Shown: piece by piece, positions 24,862-32,839 of the stretch
Layout: each line of letters opens with the position of its first letter
Numbering within the stretch: the stretch's first letter is position 1
Assembly: GCF_049705945.1 (NCBI RefSeq)
Contig: NZ_JBNAMV010000004.1
Location: forward strand, 248,001 to 312,000
Length of the DNA stretch: 64,000 nt
Direction: 5' to 3'
From: Salarchaeum japonicum_A
GTDB lineage: Archaea; Halobacteriota; Halobacteria; Halobacteriales; Halobacteriaceae
The notes under the pieces: model-generated
What the model saw: only the letters and a program-made list of their open reading frames with translations
Told to the model about the DNA's origin: nothing
Database searches by the model: none
Program-made: the position numbers and the translations under genes

Positions 24862-24883
24862 AGATTCAATGTAGACAGGCGAT

Positions 24884-24916
24884 ATTTATAAATTGGTGTT
24901 TGTAACCGATACAAAC
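24884..24916 (-). promoter_or_regulatory. tnpB promoter with a 7-bp dyad next to the TATA box
   Basis: On the reverse strand the TATA-like TTTATAAATATC (about 24893-24882) lies about 25 bp before the GTG start. Directly upstream is the dyad GTTTGTA-5 nt-TACAAAC (24898-24916), positioned where a regulator could touch the BRE/TATA region. Confidence 0.45.
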
Positions 24917-24977
24917 GCGCTCCTCCCCTCCCTACTCGCTCGCGTTCTCGCTCGTTGAGGAAAGAGACTCCGCGCTA

Positions 24978-24994
24978 CCGCTTCATTGAAGCGG
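24978..24994. repeat. 17-bp palindrome, candidate left-end hairpin of the tnpB element
   Basis: CCGCTTCATTGAAGCGG is a perfect palindrome around one central base. It lies upstream of tnpB where the left-end hairpin of an IS605-type element is expected. Confidence 0.55.
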
Positions 24995-25015
24995 GCGGCC
25001 GCTGATTCCTCACGT

Positions 25016-25405
25016 ATGCCGGAGACGTTCACGCACGATATCGACGTGCAGTTCCGCGACCTCGACACGCGCGTTCACGTGAACCACGTGGTGTACGCGT
25101 CGTATTTCGAGCACGCGAAGGAGCGGCTCTACGAGGAAGTGCTCGGGGTGTCGCTCGCGGAGTCGCCGACGGTGGTGCGGTCGTTGAACGTGGAGTACCG
25201 GGATTCGATTCCGCCGGACAGCACCGTCACAGCGGAACTCTCCCCGATTTCGGTGGGGAAGAGCAGTCTCACCATCGACTACGAACTCCGCGTCGACGGC
25301 GACGTGGTCGCGACCGGGCAGACCGTCTCCGTCTACTTGGACGAGGACGGGCGGCCGACAGCGATTCCGGACGCGTGGCGGGACGCCCTCGACGGGTACG
25401 CGTAG
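25016..25405 (+). CDS. Acyl-CoA thioesterase (4HBT / YbgC hot-dog family)
   Basis: A 129-residue single hot-dog protein. DIDVQFRDLDTRVHVNHVVY contains the catalytic Asp region (R-D-x-D-x-x-x-H-V-N), followed by YFEHAKERLYEE, matching 4-hydroxybenzoyl-CoA thioesterase-like enzymes. It hydrolyses acyl-CoA thioesters; substrate unknown. The ATG at 25016 follows the tnpB element closely, so the native upstream region may have been displaced. aglJ follows 43 bp downstream on the same strand. Confidence 0.85.
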   Translation: MPETFTHDIDVQFRDLDTRVHVNHVVYASYFEHAKERLYEEVLGVSLAESPTVVRSLNVEYRDSIPPDSTVTAELSPISVGKSSLTIDYELRVDGDVVATGQTVSVYLDEDGRPTAIPDAWRDALDGYA

Positions 25406-25448
25406 GGAACGGCAATCCTTTTCCACGCGCCACCGAGAGTACGGATAG

Positions 25449-26369
25449 ATGTACGGGGACGTGTGCGTGCTCATCCCGACGCTGAACGAGGCCGAGACCA
25501 TCGGGAGCGTCATCGACGGCCTGCGCGAGGAAGGCCTGGAGAACGTCCTCGTCGCGGACGGTCACTCGACGGACGAAACCCGCGAAATCGCGCGGGAGCA
25601 CGGTGCGCGCGTCTTCGAGCAGTCCGGCTCCGGGAAGGGACAGGCGGTCCGAGAGGCGGTGCGGCGCATCGACGCGGCCTACGTGCTCATGCTGGACGGC
25701 GACGGCACGTACCGCACCGAGGACGCGCCGAACGTCCTGGGGCCCGTGGTTTCGGGGGACGCCGAGCACGTGGTCGGCGACCGGTTCGCGAACATGGAGT
25801 CCGGGGCGATGACGCGACTGAACCGCATCGGGAACACCCTCATCAATGGGGCGTTCGCGCGGATTCACGGCCACGACTACGAGGACATCCTCTCCGGCTA
25901 CCGCGCGTTCACCCGGGACTCCTTCGAGAAGATGAGCCTCACCGCGGACGGGTTCGGTATCGAGACGGAGATGGCGGTCGAGTGCGCGCGCCACAACCAG
26001 ACCGTCCGCGTCGTCGACATCACGTACAAGCCGCGGCCGGAGGACTCGGAGACGAACCTCAATCCGTTCACGGACGGCGCGCGCATCATCTACACGCTCT
26101 ACCGGCTCGCGAAGACGAACAATCCCCTCTTCTACTTCGGGAGCGTCGGCGGCGGCGCGCTCCTCGTCAGCCTCCTCCTCGGAATATACGTCGCTTACGA
26201 GTGGTTCGCGAAAGGCGTCTCCCACAACGTCATGGCCGTCGCCGCCGGGGTCGCGTTGCTGTTCGGCGTGCAACTCATCATGTTCGGCGTGCTCTCCGAC
26301 CTCTTCGTCACGCTCCACCGCGAGCAGTTACGGCGAATCGAACGAACCCAAGACCGCTCAGAAGAGTGA
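25449..26369 (+). CDS. aglJ: Dolichyl-phosphate hexosyltransferase AglJ
   Basis: A 306-residue protein. The GT2 domain starts YGDVCVLIPTLNEAETIGSV, with VLVADGHSTDET, GSGKGQAVREA and VLMLDGDGTYR, and the family block LSGYRAFTRDSFEKM and YKPRPEDSETNLNPF. Two C-terminal membrane segments (about residues 235-285) anchor it. AglJ adds the first hexose to dolichyl phosphate in haloarchaeal N-glycosylation, so it starts the pathway that AglB completes. Its 3' end overlaps the convergent MBL-like gene by 12 nt. Confidence 0.92.
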   Translation: MYGDVCVLIPTLNEAETIGSVIDGLREEGLENVLVADGHSTDETREIAREHGARVFEQSGSGKGQAVREAVRRIDAAYVLMLDGDGTYRTEDAPNVLGPVVSGDAEHVVGDRFANMESGAMTRLNRIGNTLINGAFARIHGHDYEDILSGYRAFTRDSFEKMSLTADGFGIETEMAVECARHNQTVRVVDITYKPRPEDSETNLNPFTDGARIIYTLYRLAKTNNPLFYFGSVGGGALLVSLLLGIYVAYEWFAKGVSHNVMAVAAGVALLFGVQLIMFGVLSDLFVTLHREQLRRIERTQDRSEE

Positions 26370-27020
26370 TTTCACGGCCTGCGCCACCACGCGCGGGATG
26401 TTCTTCCTGGACGTGCGGTAGGCGTCGTCGAGCGCGCGCGTCGCGTCGGTGAGGACGCCCGGGCCGTGCCCCGAGAGGATGCGTTCGGGTTCGAGTCCGC
26501 GGAGCGCCTTCGGCGGGAACGCGCGCAACATCGGGTGGACGCCGATGCGCTCGTCGCCCGCCGTGAAGTACTCCGTGTCCCCGACGGCGTCCGCGACGAC
26601 GAGCGTCTCGCCGTCGTACAGCGCGGCTTCCCGCCACCCCGGCACGTCCACCGCGTGCAACACCTCGAACCCGGTGTCTTCGAGCTCCCCCGAGAACGGC
26701 GTGCTCGGTCCGGAGAGTTCTGGCGTGACGAAACTCGGCACGTAGACGGGCGCGTCGTAGCGCTCCCCGAACGCGTCCGCGTCCCGCGCGTGCCGGTCGC
26801 TCAACACCACGACTCCCGCCACGTCGTCACCGAATTCCACGACGAGGTCGTCCACGTCGGGCGCGTCCACTGGGTCGATGATCCACGCCTCGCCGTCGAT
26901 TTCGAGGACGTGGCTCGCGCGCAACATCCCCTCGCTGGGATGCGCGATCCAGCCGACGCCGCCGTCGAACCGGTCTATCTCGCGGTACTCGTCCGCCGGC
27001 CCGTCAGCGCGAATCACCAT
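26358..27020 (-). CDS. MBL-fold-like protein with a degenerate metal site
   Basis: A 220-residue protein resembling metallo-beta-lactamase-fold proteins: SHVLEIDGEAWIIDPVDAPD strand-turn, VVLSDRHARDADAFGERY in place of the usual HxHxDH loop, and ERILSGHGPGVLTDA at the late His-Gly position. The missing histidines suggest a different metal set or loss of hydrolase activity. Start ATG 27020. It is convergent with aglJ, overlapping by 12 nt. Confidence 0.75.
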   Translation of the reverse strand: MVIRADGPADEYREIDRFDGGVGWIAHPSEGMLRASHVLEIDGEAWIIDPVDAPDVDDLVVEFGDDVAGVVVLSDRHARDADAFGERYDAPVYVPSFVTPELSGPSTPFSGELEDTGFEVLHAVDVPGWREAALYDGETLVVADAVGDTEYFTAGDERIGVHPMLRAFPPKALRGLEPERILSGHGPGVLTDATRALDDAYRTSRKNIPRVVAQAVKSLF

Positions 27021-27111
27021 ACGCGGCTTTCGTGCGCATACCGGATACGTCTTCGTGCTACGACATCGTGCCGCCGCGGGGATTTAGGTCGTTCCGCGCG
27101 ATGCCCGGGGT

Positions 27112-27588
27112 ATGAGCGACCACGAGTACGCGCGCGTCCACGTCCCCGACATCGAGAACACGCCGAATCCGACGCGGGAGAAGAAGGAGGTCGACGAGGC
27201 CGTCGGCGCGTCCGCGTTCGGGTTCAACGTCTACACCGCGGACCCGGGCGAGCGCCTCCCGTGGGGTTACCACCGCCACCCCGACCACGAGGAACTGTTC
27301 TACGTTCTCGCGGGGGAACTCCACGTCGAAACCGCGGACGGAACCGAGCGTTTAGCCGCCGAGGACGCCTTCTTCGTGCCGGAGAACGCGCCCGTCTCAG
27401 TCGAGGCGGTCGGCGACCGGCCGGCACGCGTTATCGCGGTCGGCGCGCCGAAGGACAGCGACCGCGCGATAATCGAGGAGGAGTGTCCCGCCTGTGGCGA
27501 GGTCACGGGGCGAACGCACGAGGTGGCGGGCGACGAGTACGTCCTGTACTGTGACGCGTGCGGCGCGGAAGTCACGCGCTTCGACTAA
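27112..27588 (+). CDS. Cupin-domain protein with C-terminal zinc ribbon
   Basis: A 158-residue protein. The cupin motif 1 is PWGYHRHPDHEELFYVLAGE (about residues 44-63), with motif 2 around FFVPENAPVSVEA. The last 45 residues hold two CxxC pairs (CPACGEV ... CDACGAEV), a rubredoxin-like zinc ribbon. The cupin may bind a metal and a small ligand, but function is unknown. It is convergent with the GT2 gene; their stop codons overlap by 4 nt. Confidence 0.82.
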   Translation: MSDHEYARVHVPDIENTPNPTREKKEVDEAVGASAFGFNVYTADPGERLPWGYHRHPDHEELFYVLAGELHVETADGTERLAAEDAFFVPENAPVSVEAVGDRPARVIAVGAPKDSDRAIIEEECPACGEVTGRTHEVAGDEYVLYCDACGAEVTRFD

Positions 27589-28703
27589 TCGACTTTCTCC
27601 GTCGTCTCGAACGTCGACGGTTTGAACACGTATCCGACGAGCGCGCCGACCGCGTGCAGCGCGTACACGACCGGGGCCGCGGCGAACACGAGCACGTCCG
27701 AGCGCTCGGTGTCCTCGTAGTAGGAGAGCCCGACCGCGATCCACACGAACATGAACCCGACGAACGCCGCCGAGAGCACGCGGAACTCGGCACCGAACGC
27801 GATGTGGGTGGCGTAGTAGTACCCGAGGAAGGTCACGATGGGCGCGAACGGGCTTATCGCCCAGGACGCGTTCCGCACCGCGTACAACACCCAGTAGTGT
27901 GGCGGCAGTAGTCTGTCCTGGCCCTTCGTCCCGGCCTCCCAGCGACGCCGCTGGAAGATCATCGCGCGAATCGAGGGCGGCGCCTGATTCCGGAAGCGCG
28001 TGTCGACCACGTCGAAGGACGCCCCCCACTCGACGACCGCCTTCCAGACGAACACCGTGTCCTCCACGAGCGACGGGAACTCCCACGTCACAGCGTCCTC
28101 GACGGACTTCCGCACGGCGATACCGCCACCCCACGCGTACAGCGGAATCGCGAGTTTCGGGAACGCGCGCTGCTCGACCTGGAAGCCCATCCGGACGATT
28201 TCCGACCAGTACGCGAGCCGCGACCCCGTGTACGCGGGGTACTCGCGGAACTGCACGATGTCGCTGTCCGGGAGGCCGTCGAACCCCTGCATCCGGGTGT
28301 CCTCGTCGAGGTAGAGCACGAACTCGCGCTCGCAGGGGACGTGGCGGCGCGCCCACTCGAGCGCCCGGCCCTTCCGCGTCGCGATGGAGTCCACCTCGTC
28401 GGGCACGACGTGCACGCTCGCGCCCTCGATATCCATAGCGGACTCGGCGATAACGTGGATGTCCGTGAGTTCGTCCGGAACCGCGTTCACCGTCTCCTGC
28501 ACCACGGACTCCGCGTCGACGGTGAGGACGCGCACCTGCACGTCGTCCGCGCCGTACGTGAGCGGCGGCGGCGAGTAGGAGTGCGCGAGCCACATCTCGT
28601 ACGACCAGAACCCCGCCGATAGCGTGTACAACACCACCATCCCCCAGAGGACGATGGACGCGACAGACGGGAACCAGGCCGGAACTCCACCGAACACGTC
28701 CAC
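27585..28703 (-). CDS. Membrane glycosyltransferase family 2 (processive-type motifs)
   Basis: A 372-residue protein with an N-terminal membrane segment (about residues 12-35), catalytic GT2 domain (FVLYLDEDTRM; SLVEDTVFVWKAV as the E-D-T acceptor motif; QRRRW as Q-x-x-R-W at about residue 255) and three to four C-terminal membrane segments. The D, D, D/ED, QxxRW set is that of chitin/cellulose/hyaluronan-type synthases and eukaryotic Egghead. It probably makes or extends a surface glycan or glycolipid. The start is GTG at 28703. Confidence 0.82.
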   Translation of the reverse strand: MDVFGGVPAWFPSVASIVLWGMVVLYTLSAGFWSYEMWLAHSYSPPPLTYGADDVQVRVLTVDAESVVQETVNAVPDELTDIHVIAESAMDIEGASVHVVPDEVDSIATRKGRALEWARRHVPCEREFVLYLDEDTRMQGFDGLPDSDIVQFREYPAYTGSRLAYWSEIVRMGFQVEQRAFPKLAIPLYAWGGGIAVRKSVEDAVTWEFPSLVEDTVFVWKAVVEWGASFDVVDTRFRNQAPPSIRAMIFQRRRWEAGTKGQDRLLPPHYWVLYAVRNASWAISPFAPIVTFLGYYYATHIAFGAEFRVLSAAFVGFMFVWIAVGLSYYEDTERSDVLVFAAAPVVYALHAVGALVGYVFKPSTFETTEKVD

Positions 28704-28736
28704 TGACTCGGACCGCCCGTTGGTAAGTCTACGGGC

Positions 28737-29630
28737 CTACTCCAGCGCGGTCAGCGTGTCGACGTCCGGAATGTCCTCGCTCGCGTTCGTGATTTGCTGC
28801 ATGCGCTGGGTGTGTTTGTCGACCGCGTACTCGACGAGGCCGAGCGGGTCGTCGGCGATTGCGCCGCCGCCTCCCGCGTCCGGGACGACGCTCTCCTGCA
28901 CCAACGGAAGGAGTTCGTCGACGGTGTCCCGAATGAACGCGGGGTCGACGTCCCCGGCCATCACTGCGTCTTTGAGCTGATACATGCCGAACCCGACGTG
29001 CCGTCCCTCGTCGCCCCGGATGCGCGTCAGTCCGGCGACCAACCCCGGGAGTTCGGGGAGGTCGACCGCTAGGTCGTTGTTCCCGCCGTACGCGTTCGTC
29101 AGCCCGTAGTAGCCCGTCTGCGCGAGAATCCCCTCGATGGTGAGGTGGTAGTGGCAGTAGGCGCTGGCGCGCGTCTCGGGCGTGTCGTCGACGAGCAACT
29201 GGTCCATCGCGTCCGCCATCCGGTCGAACAGTTCGACGTACGCCTCGGAGAACCAGCGGTCGTCGGTCGGACTCGTCGGCGTCATGCCGCGTCGTTCCTC
29301 CTCGGGCGCGACGACCGTCCGCCAGTAGCGGTCGAAGAAGTCCGCGTGCTTCGCCTCCTCGTAGAGCTGTGTCGTCACGAACAGCTCGTCGCCGATGTCG
29401 TCGAGGACGACCGCGAGCGGTGCGAGGTCCTCCGTGACGGACTCCTCGCCCGCGCCGAACGCCGCGAGCGAGCCGCGGAGGTTCGTGAACATCTCGTCGT
29501 CTAGCTCGGCGACCGCGTCCGCGTCCGTGTCGAGCGCGATTTCGTGGGGGTCCCAGTGGTTCTCGACGGCGTGCCGGTAGTATCGGTACGTCTGCGCCGT
29601 CTGGTCGAGCATCCCGGGTTCGTCAGTCAT
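28737..29630 (-). CDS. R2-like ligand-binding oxidase / ribonucleotide reductase small-subunit-like protein
   Basis: A 297-residue ferritin-like protein. Candidate metal ligands are in LYEEAKHADFF (E...EEAKH), IEGILAQTGYY and RGDEGRHVGFG, the order E, E-x-x-H, E, E-x-x-H typical of R2 folds. Length and the H-V-G-F-G end fit the R2lox group (Mn/Fe oxidases) better than classical NrdB, which is longer. No large subunit gene is nearby. The ATG at 29630 (MTDEPGMLDQ) was chosen; the in-frame extension is not protein-like. Confidence 0.78.
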   Translation of the reverse strand: MTDEPGMLDQTAQTYRYYRHAVENHWDPHEIALDTDADAVAELDDEMFTNLRGSLAAFGAGEESVTEDLAPLAVVLDDIGDELFVTTQLYEEAKHADFFDRYWRTVVAPEEERRGMTPTSPTDDRWFSEAYVELFDRMADAMDQLLVDDTPETRASAYCHYHLTIEGILAQTGYYGLTNAYGGNNDLAVDLPELPGLVAGLTRIRGDEGRHVGFGMYQLKDAVMAGDVDPAFIRDTVDELLPLVQESVVPDAGGGGAIADDPLGLVEYAVDKHTQRMQQITNASEDIPDVDTLTALE

Positions 29631-29737
29631 GCTAGAACTGTCGACTAGAAAACGCTTAAAGCTATGCTGCCGGTGCGTTCGAGAGCTCGCCACCGCCGAG
29701 AGGCCGACGGCGAACCCTGGCGTTCACGCGGGGGCGG

Positions 29738-30037
29738 CTATTCTAGTCGGTCGGTGTCCACGTCCACGCCGGGCGGCGTCACCACGAGGAACGAACGGAA
29801 GTGCATCAGCGTCCCGCCCGCGTCTTTCACGGGACCCGCGAACCCCCCCGCGAGGTCGTCGAGGTCGCCGTCCACCGCGAGCACCAGCACGTTCCCCGCT
29901 TCGAGTTCCCCCAGCCACTCCTCGTCCCCGGTATCGCCGTCGAGCACGCCGAGGACGACGCGGCCCTCGAAGTCCGACTCGAGTTCGGGCGAGAGGTGTT
30001 CCTCCGCGCTCCGCAGGTCCAGTTCGAAGTCACTCAT
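29738..30037 (-). CDS. Small haloarchaeal conserved protein (DUF5779-like)
   Basis: A 99-residue acidic protein, MSDFELDLRSAEEHLSPELE, then VVLGVLDGDTGDEEWLGEL and LMHFRSFLVVTPPGVDVDTD. The pattern matches a small family I associate with haloarchaea (DUF5779), though the name is from memory. The start is ATG 30037 with haloarchaeal codon bias throughout. No function is known. It is divergent from the small antitoxin-like gene. Confidence 0.7.
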   Translation of the reverse strand: MSDFELDLRSAEEHLSPELESDFEGRVVLGVLDGDTGDEEWLGELEAGNVLVLAVDGDLDDLAGGFAGPVKDAGGTLMHFRSFLVVTPPGVDVDTDRLE

Positions 30038-30109
30038 ACCTCGGGCGACGAACCGCAGGGGCAAAAGTCGCCCCCTCCACTTATCCCCGGCCAGCCCAAT
30101 CGTGTAGGT

Positions 30110-30259
30110 ATGCCGAAGGTACACCTCAGCGAGGACACCATCGAACGCCTCGACCAGGTTCGCGACGAGGACGAGTCCTACGACGAGATCGTCGCGGAAC
30201 TCATCAACATCTACGAGTCCGAGGAACTGACGCTCCACCACGGCGGCGACGGCGTCTAG
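30110..30259 (+). CDS. Small VapB-like protein (orphan antitoxin type)
   Basis: A 49-residue protein: MPKVHLSEDTIERLDQVRDE, then SYDEIVAELINIYE. The start resembles the VapB-like protein at 23247-23441 (M-x-K-x-x-L-S-E-D-x-x-E-R-L). It may form a ribbon-helix-type or short helical antitoxin. No toxin gene is beside it. Its stop overlaps that of the convergent 146-residue protein (shared CTAG). Confidence 0.65.
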   Translation: MPKVHLSEDTIERLDQVRDEDESYDEIVAELINIYESEELTLHHGGDGV

Positions 30260-30696
30260 ACGGCGGCCTCCCGAACCTCGTCCCAGCGACCGTTCTCTTC
30301 GAGTTTTTCCTGGAGCGCGTCCGCGTACTCCTGCGCGAGCGCCGCGGCCGCCGATTCGCGTTCCTCGTCCGACGAGTCGTCGCTGCCGCCGAGGCCGAGC
30401 GCGCGCTTCACGCCGCCGAGAATCCCGCCGTCGTCGTCGCCGCGCTGCTGGCCGCCCGCCATCGCCGCCATCCCCGACTCGACGTTGTCGAGTTCGTCCA
30501 TCACGTGCGTGAGGTTCGACGTGTCCACGACGAGTCTCGCGCGCTCCGGGTCGCCCGGGTGTTCGATGTCGAACTCCACCGCGGTCATCACGAGCCCCCA
30601 CTGCTGTCGGGAGAACGACGACGCTTCCACGCGGTTCTGGAACTCGTCGTCCACCCGCATCCGCTCGCCGACGATTCGGTCCTGCCAGTCGCTCAT
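30256..30696 (-). CDS. Haloarchaeal conserved protein (DUF5799-like)
   Basis: A 146-residue protein. MSDWQDRIVGERMRVDDEFQ and SFSRQQWGLVMTAVEFDIEH are strongly conserved-looking, followed by a low-complexity Gly/Asp linker and a helical tail. I associate this pattern with DUF5799 of haloarchaea (from memory). Function unknown, probably cytosolic. Start ATG 30696, 93 bp from the divergent nitrilase gene. Confidence 0.7.
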   Translation of the reverse strand: MSDWQDRIVGERMRVDDEFQNRVEASSFSRQQWGLVMTAVEFDIEHPGDPERARLVVDTSNLTHVMDELDNVESGMAAMAGGQQRGDDDGGILGGVKRALGLGGSDDSSDEERESAAAALAQEYADALQEKLEENGRWDEVREAAV

Positions 30697-30789
30697 ACCC
30701 AGTGAGTGGACGGCCGGGGGCTTGAACGCCGGGGTTCCGAGCGAGGTTCGAGCACCCGAGTTTTTCCGGGTCGCGAGCGAGACGCCGGT

Positions 30790-31545
30790 ATGGTCACCGT
30801 CGCCGCCTGCCAGTTCGCCATCGCCGATTTGGACCCGATCGCGAACCTTGACGCGATAGCCGACCGCCTCCACGGCCTCCCCGACGACACTGAGGTCGCC
30901 GTCTTCCCCGAGTACGCGCTCACGGGATTCGTCGCCGACGACCGAATCAAACCCATTTCTCTCGACCGGGACGGCGACCGACTCGCGCGTCTCGAATCGC
31001 TCGCCCGCGAACACGACACCACGGTTCTCGCGGGGTTCGTGGAGGACGCCGACGACTACCACAATACCACCGTGTACGTCACGCCGGACGGCGACCGGAC
31101 GTACTACCGGAAACGCCACCTCTGGGCGGACGAAGCCGACGTGCTCGCGCCCGGCGACGAGCGCGTCGTCGTGGAGTCACCGCTCGGCCGCACCGGACTC
31201 GTGACGTGCTACGACCTGAACTTCGTCGCGGAGAGCGCGGCGTTCACCGAGGACCGCGTTGACGCGCTGTTCGTCGTCGGCGCGTGGCCCGCGCCCTACG
31301 CGCAGAACTGGAACCTCCTCCTGCGGGCGCGAGCGCTCGACGGCGTGCGTTGGGTCGTCGGCGCGGGCCGTACCGGCCGCCGCGACCTCCCGAACGCCCG
31401 CGTCACCGACTACGCCGGCCAGTCCAGCGTGATTCGCCCCGACGGAAGCGTGCAGGCCGCGCTCAACCGCCGCGAGGAAGACCTCGTCGCCGACATCGAC
31501 CCCGACGAACTCGCCGAGCACCGCGAGTTCATCCCCGTCGTCTGA
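30790..31545 (+). CDS. Carbon-nitrogen hydrolase (nitrilase superfamily)
   Basis: A 251-residue protein with the complete catalytic triad: Glu41 (AVFPEYALTG), Lys108 (YYRKRHLW) and Cys140 (GLVTCYDLNF). This fold hydrolyses amides or nitriles, such as omega-amidase or N-carbamoyl substrates; the substrate is not evident. Start ATG 30790 (MVTVAACQFA). A T-tract follows the stop. Confidence 0.9.
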   Translation: MVTVAACQFAIADLDPIANLDAIADRLHGLPDDTEVAVFPEYALTGFVADDRIKPISLDRDGDRLARLESLAREHDTTVLAGFVEDADDYHNTTVYVTPDGDRTYYRKRHLWADEADVLAPGDERVVVESPLGRTGLVTCYDLNFVAESAAFTEDRVDALFVVGAWPAPYAQNWNLLLRARALDGVRWVVGAGRTGRRDLPNARVTDYAGQSSVIRPDGSVQAALNRREEDLVADIDPDELAEHREFIPVV

Positions 31546-31556
31546 CGGCCACACGG

Positions 31557-31562
31557 TTTTTT
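31557..31562 (+). terminator. T-tract terminator candidate after the nitrilase gene
   Basis: Six T residues about 12 bp after the stop codon and 26 bp before the next ATG. Confidence 0.4.
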
Positions 31563-31587
31563 CGGGCCGCGCGCACAGACACCAACC

Positions 31588-31896
31588 ATGTCCGACGACA
31601 TCGACGTCGAAGTGGAGGTAGAGGTCGAAGTCGACTCCGAAGAACTCGAATTCGAGGGCGAATCCACGGAGTACGAGGCCGAACTCGAAGCCGACGGCAT
31701 CGAAATCGACGTCGAAGCCGAGGTCGAAATCGAGGACGGCGAAGACGCGGACACCGACGCGGACGAGTCAGAGACAGACGAGGACGAGAGCGAACCGGGA
31801 GAAGAACCGGACGAGAGCGACGTGACGGAGGACGCCGTGGAGCGCCACCTCGAGCGCGAGGGAGACGGCGACCACGACGAGATGGACATGGCCTGA
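31588..31896 (+). CDS. Hyperacidic small protein of unknown function
   Basis: A 102-residue protein in which 52 residues are Asp or Glu, with no Lys, no Cys and only two Arg. Residues 6-50 alternate acidic and hydrophobic residues (for example DVEVEVEVEVDSEELEFEGE), a beta-strand-like pattern; residues 51-85 are almost purely acidic. It could be a DNA-mimic, a chaperone-like or a cation-binding protein, but I do not recognise a family. Start ATG 31588. It is convergent with the Nif3-like gene, 6 bp apart. Confidence 0.75.
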   Translation: MSDDIDVEVEVEVEVDSEELEFEGESTEYEAELEADGIEIDVEAEVEIEDGEDADTDADESETDEDESEPGEEPDESDVTEDAVERHLEREGDGDHDEMDMA

Positions 31897-31902
31897 GGCG
31901 GA

Positions 31903-32727
31903 TTAGAGCCCGCAGCCGGAGACGGTGGTGCAGTCGACGCCCGCGTCTTCGAGGGCGTCGATGTACTCGTTCAGGCCGATCGCGTCGCTGGCGATGTGAC
32001 CGGTGATGACAAGGTTCTTGCCGTCGAACTCCTCGCGGAGTTCGGCGGCGTCGCTCGCGGAGACGTGGATGTAGATGACGGTGTCGACGCCGTTCTCGAA
32101 GTAGGCGCGCGCCACGTCGGCGCCGCCGTTCGTGCCGGCGGCGTGGTGGACGGCGACCTCGCCGAGTTCGTTGTCGTCGCTCCCGACCCGGGTCTCGATG
32201 TCCGTTCGAGCCTCTCGAATCTCCTCGAACTCGGCGTTGAACGCGTCCTTGAGGTCGGCGACGGTGTCGGATTCGTCGAGCGTGTCGACCACGTCCACGA
32301 ACGCGCGCCGGCCCAGCTCGTCGGGCGCAAGGTGGACGTTCATGTATGGCTGGTCGAGGTACTCCGCGATGCTGGGGTTGTGGCGGTAGTTCGCGGCGTG
32401 CGCGCCGTACTCCGCGCCCTCCCGGATGCCGTCGGCGGCCTCTTCGGCCTCGTCCTCGGGGACGCCGTGCGCGGTCATAAACTCGACTTGCTTGTCGAGC
32501 ACGTCCGTGAAGTCGAGGCGCGCGTCGTCGCCCGCGGGATGATGGGCGAGCGCGAGGTCGAAGCCCTCCCGGTTCGCGAGCTGTATTTCGGGGCTTTCGA
32601 GGTCGATGCCGACGAGCGCGGTCTCGATGTCGTCGCCGGGAACGTAGGTGGTGCTGTCGCCGGGTACGTCGTCCCAGTCGACGAGGTCGAGACTGAGTTG
32701 CATGATTTCCTCGGTACTGAGTCCCAT
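31903..32727 (-). CDS. Nif3-like dinuclear metal-centre protein
   Basis: A 274-residue protein. ALVGIDLESPEIQLANREGF, DLALAHHPAG (the His-His-Pro metal motif), a mid-protein region NVHLAPDELG, and the C-terminal HHAAGTNGGADVARAYFENG, DTVIYIHVSASDA and LVITGHIASDAIGLNEYIDA match the Nif3/GTP cyclohydrolase I type 2 layout, although identity to the classic motifs is partial. Function of the family is poorly defined. Start ATG 32727 rather than the longer frame. Confidence 0.6.
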   Translation of the reverse strand: MGLSTEEIMQLSLDLVDWDDVPGDSTTYVPGDDIETALVGIDLESPEIQLANREGFDLALAHHPAGDDARLDFTDVLDKQVEFMTAHGVPEDEAEEAADGIREGAEYGAHAANYRHNPSIAEYLDQPYMNVHLAPDELGRRAFVDVVDTLDESDTVADLKDAFNAEFEEIREARTDIETRVGSDDNELGEVAVHHAAGTNGGADVARAYFENGVDTVIYIHVSASDAAELREEFDGKNLVITGHIASDAIGLNEYIDALEDAGVDCTTVSGCGL

Positions 32728-32839
32728 GGTCGTGCGTGGGGTGAGGGACACGTGTAAGGTGGGAAACCGGCAAACCCGTTCCCGGCAAGTCGGCCCGCGG
32801 TCAGCACGGCTTTAGGACGCCCCGGAGTAGGATGACGCG

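Larger units (their letters stand above)
23575..25000 (-). mobile_element. tnpB-only IS200/IS605-type (IS1341-like) element
   Basis: A single tnpB gene without tnpA, flanked by hairpin-forming ends: two 21-nt hairpins at the tnpB 3' end (23581-23629) and a 17-bp palindrome upstream (24978-24994). This is the layout of non-autonomous IS605-type elements, which use subterminal hairpins instead of inverted repeats. The outer limits are estimates; no target duplication is expected for this family. The right limit is about 16 bp upstream of the thioesterase start. Confidence 0.7.

Noticed and set aside
31284..32788. Arg-rich long frames around the acidic protein and the Nif3-like gene
   Set aside because: Alternate-frame readings of GAC/GAG-rich DNA; no haloarchaeal protein has such an Arg content.
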